Under the pieces are notes generated by a model that was not told where the DNA came from, searched no databases, and saw only the letters and a list, made by a program, of their open reading frames with translations. The position numbers and the translations under genes were made by a program. This document shows positions 16,499-25,962 of a stretch of DNA of 64,000 nucleotides, piece after piece. Numbering within the stretch: position 1 is the first letter of the stretch; each line of letters opens with the position of its first letter. Source of the stretch: UBA2357 sp002344625 (GTDB lineage Bacteria; Pseudomonadota; Gammaproteobacteria; Burkholderiales; Rhodocyclaceae); contig CALKIH010000037.1 of the NCBI GenBank assembly GCA_937995335.1, positions 1 to 64,000 on the forward strand, in the 5' to 3' direction.

Positions 16499-17464
16499 TT
16501 AATCGCCTGGCCCAGCACCGCGACCGGCGATGCCCTGGGGCCGGAACAGAATCACCGCCACGATCACCGCTCCCAGCGCGATCGCGTCGAAGCCGGCGGC
16601 ATTGGCGAGCCCGGCAGGCAACAGGTCGCGGACGGGCGACAGCAGCTGCGGTATCGCTACGATCACGATCGCCCCCCACAGCGCGCCGGCGAGCGAACGC
16701 ACCCCGCCGACGAAGGCCAGGATCAGCAATTCGAACGACAACTGCAGGCCGAACTGCTCGGGGCTCACGAATCCGATCCAGTGCGCATACAGGGCGCCGG
16801 CCAGCCCGGACAGCGCCCCCCCCGCCACGAAGGCCCGGGTCTTGGTCTCGGCGGGATCGATGCCGCAGGCGGCGGCGGCCACTTCGTCATCACGCACGGC
16901 GCGCCACGCACGCCCGATACGCGAAGCCAGCAGGCGTCTGCAACACCAGAAGGCCGCCGCCAGCGCCACCAGGCTCACCAGCGCCTGCCGCTCGGGCGAA
17001 CCAGCCGTCCAGCCACCCGCGCCGAACGCCGGCACCGCCAGGCCGGCCGACCCGCGCGTGACCGACTCCCAGCGCACCAGCACCTCTTCGACGATGAGGG
17101 CGAACGCCAGCGTGCTCATGCCGAAATACAGACCGCCCAGACGCCGGGCGGGCAGACTCGCGAACCAGCCGCCCGCGCCCCCCAGCACCAGCGCGAGAGG
17201 CAGGGCCAGCAGCGCGGGCCAGCCGCGCAGGCACAGATAAGTCTGCACATACGCCCCCACCGCCAGCAACGCCCCCTGCCCGAGCGAGATCTGCCCGCTC
17301 TGGCCCACGATCAGGATCACCCCCAGCCCCGCGATCGCGTAGGTGGCGACGAAAGCCAGCTGTCCCAGCATCTGCTGCACGCCGAACGCCCCCAGCGCGA
17401 TCGCGGCCACGGCCGCCACGGCGATCGTCGTGCCGACCGCCGACCGGATGGGTGACGCCGTCAT
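16499..17464 (-). CDS. livM: Branched-chain amino acid ABC permease, LivM type
   Basis: A 321-residue inner-membrane permease with about nine hydrophobic segments. GVILIVGQSGQISLGQGALLAVG near residue 50 and the EAA-like loop around RRLLASRIGRAWRAVRDDEVAAAACGID (about 190) identify the LivM family. The start overlaps the end of livH by 4 bp (ATGA), so the two subunits are translationally coupled. The symbol is by family; the substrate is not necessarily a branched-chain amino acid. Confidence 0.85.
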   Translation of the reverse strand: MTASPIRSAVGTTIAVAAVAAIALGAFGVQQMLGQLAFVATYAIAGLGVILIVGQSGQISLGQGALLAVGAYVQTYLCLRGWPALLALPLALVLGGAGGWFASLPARRLGGLYFGMSTLAFALIVEEVLVRWESVTRGSAGLAVPAFGAGGWTAGSPERQALVSLVALAAAFWCCRRLLASRIGRAWRAVRDDEVAAAACGIDPAETKTRAFVAGGALSGLAGALYAHWIGFVSPEQFGLQLSFELLILAFVGGVRSLAGALWGAIVIVAIPQLLSPVRDLLPAGLANAAGFDAIALGAVIVAVILFRPQGIAGRGAGPGD

Positions 17465-18339
17465 GGCCGACGTCGGCGCAAACCGCCCCCGAACCCGTTC
17501 GGAAACAACAGCAGCACGGCGATCAGCAGCACGTACGGCACGACATCCTTCACCCCTTCAGGCAACACCAGTCCGGCGACGGCCTCGGCGGCCCCGAGAA
17601 AGACCCCGGCGAGCAACGCCCCCGGCAGGCTGGTCATGCCCCCCAGCACCGCCGCGGGAAAAGCCTTGAGGGCGATCAGCCCCATATTCACATGCACGAA
17701 GGTCACCGGCGCGAGCAACAGGCCGGCGCACGCGGCGAGGCCGGCCCCGAGCGCCCAGGCGACGGTGTGCATGCCCGCCACGGAGATGCCCATCAGCGCC
17801 GCCGCACGGGGGTTTTCCGAACATGCGCGCAACGCCAGCCCGGTGCGGCTGCGCTGAAAGAACACTGTCAGCAGCCCGGCGAGCAGCACCGTGGCGACGA
17901 TCACGATCACATGCTCGACCGCGATCACCAGCGACCCCCATACCAGCGGCTGGTCGCCGAACGGCAGGGACAGGCGGTGGATCGATTGACTGGCGGCCGG
18001 CACCGCGGTGACCGCGCCGCGCAGAATCATTCCCAGCCCGAAAGTCAGCAGCAGCGCGGTCAGATGCGGCTGCCCGATCGCGCGCCGCAGCACGCCCCGT
18101 TCCAGCACCGCGCCCACCAACACCATCGCCCCGATCGCGGCGGGCACGGCCCACACGGCGGGCCAGCCGGCACCGGCATCGAGTGCCAGCGCGGTAAACG
18201 CACCGACCATCAGCAGTTCGCCCTGCATGAAGCTGACGGTTTCGGTGGCCTTGTAGATCAGCACGAACGACAACGCGACCAGCCCATAAACGCAGCCGAC
18301 CGCGATCCCGCTGACGAGAACCTGTGCGAACGCCATCAT
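17461..18339 (-). CDS. livH: Branched-chain amino acid ABC permease, LivH type
   Basis: Translation from the ATG at 18339 gives 292 residues of LivH-type permease (MMAFAQVLVSGIAVGCVYGL..., then SFMQGELLMVGAF and the EAA loop RSRTGLALRACSENPRAAALMGI). An upstream ATG at 18378 would add 13 residues; neither has a strong ribosome site. It pairs with LivM and the binding protein downstream. The two ATP-binding subunits LivG and LivF are not encoded in or near this cluster, so they must be supplied from elsewhere. Confidence 0.85.
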   Translation of the reverse strand: MMAFAQVLVSGIAVGCVYGLVALSFVLIYKATETVSFMQGELLMVGAFTALALDAGAGWPAVWAVPAAIGAMVLVGAVLERGVLRRAIGQPHLTALLLTFGLGMILRGAVTAVPAASQSIHRLSLPFGDQPLVWGSLVIAVEHVIVIVATVLLAGLLTVFFQRSRTGLALRACSENPRAAALMGISVAGMHTVAWALGAGLAACAGLLLAPVTFVHVNMGLIALKAFPAAVLGGMTSLPGALLAGVFLGAAEAVAGLVLPEGVKDVVPYVLLIAVLLLFPNGFGGGLRRRRP

Positions 18340-18427
18340 GGTCGCGAAGGATAGCCCAATCGCCCACCGCGGCGGCACCCGGCGCCGTGCCGGAAGCGCC
18401 GGCCGGCCGTGGCGCCGGCACGCGCGA

Positions 18428-19249
18428 TCAATCGATCAGGAACGGCCGCCCACCGACCGGCGTGCTGGCCACCGCCATCTCCTGGCGCGCCATCACCCCG
18501 GCCTCGAAGGCCAGCCGCCCGGCCTCGATCGCACGCGCGAAAGCCGCCGCCATGCGCGCCGGTTCACGTGCCTGGGCCACCGCGGAATTCAGCAGTACCG
18601 CATCGAAACCCAGCTCCATCGCCTGCGCCGCGTGCGAGGGCGCGCCGAGGCCGGCGTCTACGATCAGCACGGCATCGGGAAGCCGTTCGCGCAGGGTCTT
18701 GAGCGCGAAGGGGTTGATCAAGCCCTGCCCCGAGCCGATCGGCGCCCCCCACGGCATCAGGACCTCGCAACCGGCATCGTGCAGGCGCTGACAGGTCACC
18801 AAGTCGTCGGTGCAATACGGGAACACGCTGAAACCGTCCCGGATCAGGGTTTCCGCCGCCGCCAGGGTTTCCCACGGATCGGGCTGCAAGGTGTATTCGT
18901 CGCCGACGACCTCCAGCTTGAGCCACGGGGTGTCGAACAATTCGCGCGCCATGCAGGCGAGCGTGATCGCCTCGCGCGCGGTCCGGCAGCCGGCCGTATT
19001 CGGCAACAGGCGCGCGCCGCTGCGTGCGCAATATTCGCGGATGATGGCGATGAAATCATTGCCGCCGATGTCGGCAGCCCCGCCGGCCAGACTGCGCTTG
19101 AGCCCGATCGTCACGACTTCGGCCCCTGCGTTCGCGATCGACTCGCACAGCACCTGCGGCGACGGATAACCGGCGGTACCGAGCAGGAAGCGGCTGGCGA
19201 GCTCGACGCCGTAGGCGCGCCAGACCGAAGAACCGATATTCGCAGACAT
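18428..19249 (-). CDS. thiG: Thiazole synthase ThiG
   Basis: A 273-residue TIM-barrel enzyme that forms the thiazole phosphate of thiamin from DXP, dehydroglycine and ThiS-thiocarboxylate. The catalytic lysine is K111 in LKLEVVGDEYT; the glycine-rich phosphate loops (GAPIGSGQGL and NSAVAQA) are present. It starts 3 bp after the thiS stop. It is the last gene of the thiC-thiO-thiS-thiG block. Confidence 0.95.
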   Translation of the reverse strand: MSANIGSSVWRAYGVELASRFLLGTAGYPSPQVLCESIANAGAEVVTIGLKRSLAGGAADIGGNDFIAIIREYCARSGARLLPNTAGCRTAREAITLACMARELFDTPWLKLEVVGDEYTLQPDPWETLAAAETLIRDGFSVFPYCTDDLVTCQRLHDAGCEVLMPWGAPIGSGQGLINPFALKTLRERLPDAVLIVDAGLGAPSHAAQAMELGFDAVLLNSAVAQAREPARMAAAFARAIEAGRLAFEAGVMARQEMAVASTPVGGRPFLID

Positions 19250-19252
19250 GCT

Positions 19253-19474
19253 TCAACCCCCGACGATGGCATGCAGGGTGGCGATGTCGTCACCCGGTTG
19301 CACGACGACCCGGCGGCGCTCGTTGCGCGCGACGAACGCGCCATTGACCGCGGTCGCGACGCCGCTTTCCGGCAGCCCGTGCTGCTCGACCAGCATCTCG
19401 ACGGTTTGCCCGGGCAGCCACGGCTGCGGAATCCCGTTGAAGCGGATGGTGACGCTGCTTGTGGTATCAGCCAT
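19253..19474 (-). CDS. thiS: Sulfur carrier protein ThiS
   Basis: A 73-residue ubiquitin-like protein ending in the Gly-Gly that is converted to thiocarboxylate (IVGG). The ATG at 19474 is preferred because AGGAG lies about 10 bases upstream; the open frame extends 7 codons further. It overlaps the end of thiO by 8 bp and precedes thiG by 3 bp. No thiF or thiI is present in the window. Confidence 0.92.
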   Translation of the reverse strand: MADTTSSVTIRFNGIPQPWLPGQTVEMLVEQHGLPESGVATAVNGAFVARNERRRVVVQPGDDIATLHAIVGG

Positions 19475-20600
19475 GGCTGCCCAGCTCCTGTGCAATAGAT
19501 TCGAGTCCGCCCGCGCTCAAGGCCTCGGCGACCAGCGCCGGCGCCAGCAGCCAGCCGTGCCGGAACAGGCCGTTGATCTGGAGCAGGCCCGGCAGATGAC
19601 GCACGACGGGATTGTTGTCGGGGGTGGCCGGGCGCAGGTTGCTCTCCATGTGCACGATACGCGCCTCTGCCAGTTCGGGCATCACGCTGTGCGCCGCCGC
19701 CATCAACTCGACGGCGCTGCGCAGGCTCACCGGCGAGCGGTCCTCGCTCTCGATTTCACTGGCGCCGACGACGACCAGGTCGCCCGGACGCGGCACCATG
19801 TACACCCGGTGGCGCGGATGCAGCAGGCGCACCGGCCGCTGCAGCGCCACCCCCGGCGCATGCAGCCACAACACTTCGCCGCGCACCCCGCGCACCTGCA
19901 GCCGGGCGGCCCCGCCGGGCACCTCCCCTTGCCCGGCGCCCACGCCGCGCGTATCGATGGCGAGGTCGCAGTCGAAGCGCGTGCCGTCGGCAAGCACGAC
20001 CTGTCCCGCCCCGACCTGCTCGGCGCGGCTGTTCCAGCACCATCGGACGCTCGCTGACGCCTCGCACAGCGCCGCCATCAGCGCGCGCGGCAGCACCTGC
20101 CCTTCGCCCGGCAGCAGCCACGCGTGCAACTGCGGCGTGAGTGCCGGCTCGAGCGCGGCGAGCTCGGCGCGGCTCAGCGCTTGCGGCTGAATCATCCCTC
20201 CGGCCAGTTGCGGCGCCTGCTCGAGCCGCGCCAGCACCCGCCGCGCGGCGCCCAGATCGCTGCCGTGGGCCACCATCAGGCTGCCGTGCTGGACGAACAA
20301 GGGCGCGGGCGCGCCACCCGCGCTGAGCTCCTCGCACCACTGCTTCCACAAACCGAGGGAATGCCAGCCGAGCGTGGCGATCTCCGGGCCGGCGTTTTCG
20401 AGTTCGGCCAGCGGGCTGAGCATGCCGGCCGCGGTAAACGCCGCCGCATGCGGCACCGCGGGCGCGGCGTGCAGGCCGGGCAGCGGTGGCGCGGCGCCGG
20501 CCGCGGGATCGAACACCGTGACCGCATGCCCCGCACGCGCCAGCCGCCACGCGAGAAGACGTCCGAGCACACCAGCACCGGCGATGGCGATGCGGCTCAC
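19467..20600 (-). CDS. thiO: Glycine oxidase ThiO
   Basis: A 377-residue FAD-dependent oxidase that makes the dehydroglycine used by ThiG. The N-terminal dinucleotide-binding motif is GAGVLG (residues 7-12); the family C-terminal signature RPATPDNNPVV is near residue 325. It lies 87 bp downstream of thiC. That gap contains a small hairpin (GGTCGC-GTTA-GCGACC on the coding strand) just before its ribosome site. Confidence 0.9.
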   Translation of the reverse strand: MSRIAIAGAGVLGRLLAWRLARAGHAVTVFDPAAGAAPPLPGLHAAPAVPHAAAFTAAGMLSPLAELENAGPEIATLGWHSLGLWKQWCEELSAGGAPAPLFVQHGSLMVAHGSDLGAARRVLARLEQAPQLAGGMIQPQALSRAELAALEPALTPQLHAWLLPGEGQVLPRALMAALCEASASVRWCWNSRAEQVGAGQVVLADGTRFDCDLAIDTRGVGAGQGEVPGGAARLQVRGVRGEVLWLHAPGVALQRPVRLLHPRHRVYMVPRPGDLVVVGASEIESEDRSPVSLRSAVELMAAAHSVMPELAEARIVHMESNLRPATPDNNPVVRHLPGLLQINGLFRHGWLLAPALVAEALSAGGLESIAQELGSHG

Positions 20601-20687
20601 TGGACTACCCTCCGGTCGCTAACGCGACCACTTCCCGACGGGAGGAGAGCCCCCCCTTCGGGCGGCCGGGCGGCGGCGCTCATGGCG

Positions 20688-22580
<1,893 letters not shown>

Positions 22581-22677
22581 GGCGGTCTCCTGGTTGGGGC
22601 GGTCACAGCTCCGGAGACCGTCCATGCGGGATGCAATCCGAAGGCCGCAGGCTTCTTCGGGTGCACGTCACGCAGGA

Positions 22678-22768
22678 CATGCGCTCTTCTTTCGCCGGTA
22701 CTAACCGGATCAAGTTCACGGGTTCGGTCGTTCGACCATCTCAGCGCGTTGTCGCACCCCGGAGCAGT
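22678..22768 (-). promoter_or_regulatory. TPP riboswitch (THI element) upstream of thiC
   Basis: On the minus strand the leader contains the conserved THI pieces in order: GGGGTGC, CGCTGAGATGG, AACCCGTGAACTTGATC, CGGTTAGTACCGGCG and the closing GAAAGAAGAGC. The P2/P4 sensor arms are complete. It lies about 100 bp before the thiC ATG. Binding of thiamin pyrophosphate should lower thiC expression; which of attenuation or ribosome-site occlusion acts is not clear, since no terminator with a T-run is seen. Confidence 0.95.
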
Positions 22769-22774
22769 TCGCGC

Positions 22775-22780
22775 AGTATA
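22775..22780 (-). promoter_or_regulatory. Possible -10 element of thiC
   Basis: On the minus strand TATACT lies just upstream of the riboswitch, at a position fitting a transcription start near 22767. A consensus -35 with normal spacing is not visible. Confidence 0.3.
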
Positions 22781-22825
22781 TACGACAACGCTTGACAAAC
22801 CGGCGAGAAATTTATCGCGCCTTGT

Positions 22826-23803
22826 TCACCCGCCCCGCAGCGCCGGGCTCGCGGGCAGGTCGCACGCCGCCCGGTACTCGCGGGCGAGCCGCTCGACCAA
22901 GTCGGCGACCGCCGGTAAATCGTGGATGGTCGAGACCCCATGGCCGGCGCTCCAGACGTCGCGCCAGGCGCGGGCCTCGTCGGCGATGCCATGGATCTTG
23001 CCTTTGCCGGTGCCGGCGCTGAGCGCGGCGCGCTCGAATCCGGCCTGCGCGAGGCTCGGCCACATGAAGTTGGCGTTGGTGCCGGAGATCACGTCGGTAT
23101 AGACGATCTCGGCGGCCGTGCACTCGAGCAGCATCGCCTTGTAGGCGGCATCGGCCATCGATTCGCGCGTGGCGATGAAGCGCGTGCCCATGTACGCGAA
23201 ATCGGCCCCCAGGACCTCGGCCGCGCGCACGCCCGCGCCGTCGGAGATCGCCCCCGCGAGCACCAGCACCCCGTGCCAGAACGCGCGAATCTCGCGCGCG
23301 AGGCTGATGGCGCTCTGGGTGCCGGCATGCCCCCCCGCCCCGCTCGCGACGGCGATGATTCCATCCACGCCGGCTGCGGCCGCCTTGCGCGCATGCTGGG
23401 CATGGATGACATCGGAGAATACAAGACCGCCGTACGCATGCACGCGCTCGACGACCTCGTCCGGGTGGCCGAGACTGGTGATGACGAAAGGCACCCGGTG
23501 CCGCTCGACCAGCGCAAGATCGTCGGCGAGGCGCGGGTTGGTGGCGTGCAGGATCAGATTCACGCCGTACGGCGCATGCGCTGAAGCCCGCCCGCCCGCG
23601 GCGCCCAGGGCGCCCAGGGCGCCCCCGATGCGTTCCAGCCATTCGTCCAGCTGAGCAGGAGTACGCGCATTGAGCGTGGGAAAGGTGCCGGCCACACCCG
23701 CCTTGCAGGTTTCGATGACGAGATCCGGACCGGATACGAGGAACATCGGCGCGGCAATCGCGGGCAGGCTCAGCCTGCCCTTGAACACGGTCGGAATCGG
23801 CAT
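22826..23803 (-). CDS. Nitronate monooxygenase family protein
   Basis: A 325-residue FMN-dependent TIM-barrel enzyme (2-nitropropane dioxygenase family). The N-terminal PAIAAPMFLVSGPDLV, the GVDGIIAVASGAGGHAG loop (FMN phosphate) and ADFAYMGTRFIAT near 230 are family signatures. It oxidises nitronates or alkyl nitronates; some members are enoyl reductases or act on propionate-3-nitronate. It sits alone between thiC and a divergent gene. Confidence 0.85.
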   Translation of the reverse strand: MPIPTVFKGRLSLPAIAAPMFLVSGPDLVIETCKAGVAGTFPTLNARTPAQLDEWLERIGGALGALGAAGGRASAHAPYGVNLILHATNPRLADDLALVERHRVPFVITSLGHPDEVVERVHAYGGLVFSDVIHAQHARKAAAAGVDGIIAVASGAGGHAGTQSAISLAREIRAFWHGVLVLAGAISDGAGVRAAEVLGADFAYMGTRFIATRESMADAAYKAMLLECTAAEIVYTDVISGTNANFMWPSLAQAGFERAALSAGTGKGKIHGIADEARAWRDVWSAGHGVSTIHDLPAVADLVERLAREYRAACDLPASPALRGG

Positions 23804-23920
23804 GCGCCCTCCGGCATGAAGTGGGTGGGAGGGCGAACTTTAGCATCGATGGGGCGCCAGCCGGACGGCAGGCGCGCCGGTGCAACGCTTGCGGCAGGGG
23901 GCGATGGTATTGTTCACACC

Positions 23921-24544
23921 ATGATTTCAGTCGACTCGCTTCTTTACGGGATCGCGCTCGCAGGGGTGGCGGTTCAAGCCTCGTCGGGGGTACTCGAGGC
24001 CGGGCGCCGGCCTTTCGACCTGTTCGGGATGGTCGTCGTCGCGCTCGCCGCCGCGCTGGGCGGCGGCACCTTGCGCGACGTCATGCTCGACCGCAAGGTT
24101 TTCTGGATCGCCGATCAGAGTTACCTGACCGCCGCCGTGCTCGCGGGCCTGGCGACCTTCGCGCTGGTGCGGATCCGGGCGCTGCCACCCAAGCTCTTTT
24201 TGCTGCCGGACGCCGTCGGCCTGGCGCTGTTTACCGTGAGCGGCACCCAGGCCGCGCTGGCAATGGGCGCGCCTTGGCTGGTGGCAAGCCTGATGGGCGT
24301 GATCACCGGCGTGTTCGGCGGCATTCTGCGCGACGTGCTGTGCAACCAGATTCCGCTGGTATTCGTCGGTCAACTGTATGCGACCGCCTCCTGGGCCGGC
24401 GCGCTGCTGCTGGTCGGCCTGAGCCTGTGGGGCGGGGTCAGCCCGGGGTGGGCGGCGCTGGCCGGCGGGTCGCTGGTTTTGACGATCCGGCTGTGTGCGC
24501 TGGCGTTCGACTGGCGCCTGCCGGTCTTCGCCGTTCGCTCATGA
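23921..24544 (+). CDS. TRIC/YadS-type (UPF0126) membrane protein
   Basis: A 207-residue membrane protein with seven hydrophobic segments and two repeated UPF0126 modules, each with a GGGTLRDV-like turn (ALGGGTLRDVMLD and GVFGGILRDVLCN). The family is homologous to eukaryotic TRIC cation channels; bacterial YadS/YicG proteins are linked to glycine uptake or ion flux. The start at 23921 is the first ATG that leaves a complete first segment; the open frame to 23816 has no membrane character. It is a single gene, divergent from the nitronate monooxygenase. Confidence 0.85.
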   Translation: MISVDSLLYGIALAGVAVQASSGVLEAGRRPFDLFGMVVVALAAALGGGTLRDVMLDRKVFWIADQSYLTAAVLAGLATFALVRIRALPPKLFLLPDAVGLALFTVSGTQAALAMGAPWLVASLMGVITGVFGGILRDVLCNQIPLVFVGQLYATASWAGALLLVGLSLWGGVSPGWAALAGGSLVLTIRLCALAFDWRLPVFAVRS

Positions 24545-24586
24545 ACGCACGCCGCGGCTGCGACGGGCCGGCAGTCGCAGGTCGTG

Positions 24587-25960
24587 TCACGGGCGCATGC
24601 CGGCATTGATGTCGAGACGCGCATCCTGGCTGGTCAAGCCCCGGAACACGAGCGTGCCGACCCGCAGCTCGGCGGAGAGGGGCCAGTCCTGCCATCGCGG
24701 CAGGGATAGCCCGCCCGACGCCGCAGCGGACGCCTCCCCGGCGGGCAGGTAGGCGTCGAGCACCAGCCGGTCGAGCGCCATGCGCGCCGTGAGAAAGGGC
24801 GCCGGTGCCGACGACCATGTCCAGGCGAGATCGAAACGGCTGTGGTCGAAACCGCCGTCGAACTGCCCCGACGCCGACCCGGCGGCGGGCTCGGCCCGGA
24901 CCGCGCCGGCGAACGTCAGCGCCAGTTGCGCCGCAGCATCGCGCGGATGAGGCAGCGACGCATGCCCGGCGCGCACCTTGGCTTCGATCACGTGCCCGCC
25001 CGCCCCGCCCCCGCCCGTGGCGTCGCCGCTCAGTTCGATCGAAACAGGCCCCGCCGCCGCCGCGAGACTCAGCGCCGCGTCGAGATCGTCGAGTGCCCAC
25101 GATGCCTGCTCGACACGCCATGCGCTTGCACCCAGCCGGGCCAGAAGGCGGCCCTGGGCCGGCTCGCCGTCGATTTCCGCGCGCAGCCCGCGCCCGGCCA
25201 GCACACCCGCCATGGCGACGATTTCGTCCAAGCCCATCGTCACGGTCAGCGCACGCAATTGCTCGACGGCTCGTCCGCGCTCACCCATCCGCCCGTCCAG
25301 GGACAGGTTCAGCCTGGTGAGCCGAACGGCGTCGCCGCCAAGGTGCAGGCGGGCGTTTGCTTCCCCTTCCAGTGCCAGCGTCAATGGATTCGATGCGCTC
25401 AGGCGCGCCTTGACGACGGCGTCGGCCCCATCGCCCCCACCGCCGGGCGCGAGCCCGAGCATGACGCGGTCGAACGCCAGTTCGAGCGCTGGCGCGGACA
25501 CCTGCAGGCGCCCGTCGCTGACCGCCAGCTGGCGGAAGGGCAGCACCGTCTCGCCGCGATCGCCGGGTTGCGCGACCAGCCAGCCGGCGAAGTTCCACGC
25601 ACCGTCCTCATCCTGCCGGACGAAAATCTCGGGGCGCTCGATCTCGAGCCGGGCCAGTGCCGGGCCGCCGGCCATGATCGCTTCGATGTCGAGCTCGGCT
25701 GTCACGCGTGCGACCCGCGCCAGCGGGCTGCCCGCGGCGTCGGACAACGCGAGCCGATCGAGCACCAGCACAGGGATGGGCCACAACTGCCAAGCCGCCA
25801 GCCCGCCAATGCTCACGCGGGGCACGACGAAGCGCTGCGCCTCGCGCTCGATCGCCGAGACCACCCAAGCCGGCCCGACAACGCGGGCCGTGATGGCCAC
25901 GGCGGCGAGCAAGGCCAGGCCGGCCAGAACCACCGCCCAGGCGCGGCGAGCCCCGGGCAT
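24587..25960 (-). CDS. AsmA-family-like envelope protein
   Basis: A 457-residue protein with a single N-terminal membrane anchor (about residues 8-30) and a long periplasmic beta-rich part typical of the AsmA/AsmA-like family, including WNFAGWLVAQ near residue 130. Members are involved in outer-membrane lipid transport or assembly. It is short for AsmA (often 600 or more residues). Its ATG lies 2 bp after the stop of the CHASE2 kinase gene, so it is the last gene of the sensory operon at 24587-30282. Confidence 0.7.
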   Translation of the reverse strand: MPGARRAWAVVLAGLALLAAVAITARVVGPAWVVSAIEREAQRFVVPRVSIGGLAAWQLWPIPVLVLDRLALSDAAGSPLARVARVTAELDIEAIMAGGPALARLEIERPEIFVRQDEDGAWNFAGWLVAQPGDRGETVLPFRQLAVSDGRLQVSAPALELAFDRVMLGLAPGGGGDGADAVVKARLSASNPLTLALEGEANARLHLGGDAVRLTRLNLSLDGRMGERGRAVEQLRALTVTMGLDEIVAMAGVLAGRGLRAEIDGEPAQGRLLARLGASAWRVEQASWALDDLDAALSLAAAAGPVSIELSGDATGGGGAGGHVIEAKVRAGHASLPHPRDAAAQLALTFAGAVRAEPAAGSASGQFDGGFDHSRFDLAWTWSSAPAPFLTARMALDRLVLDAYLPAGEASAAASGGLSLPRWQDWPLSAELRVGTLVFRGLTSQDARLDINAGMRP

Positions 25961-25962
25961 GG

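Noticed and set aside
22792..22797. TTGACA as a plus-strand -35 element
   Set aside because: No -10 at the right distance and no plus-strand gene begins there.
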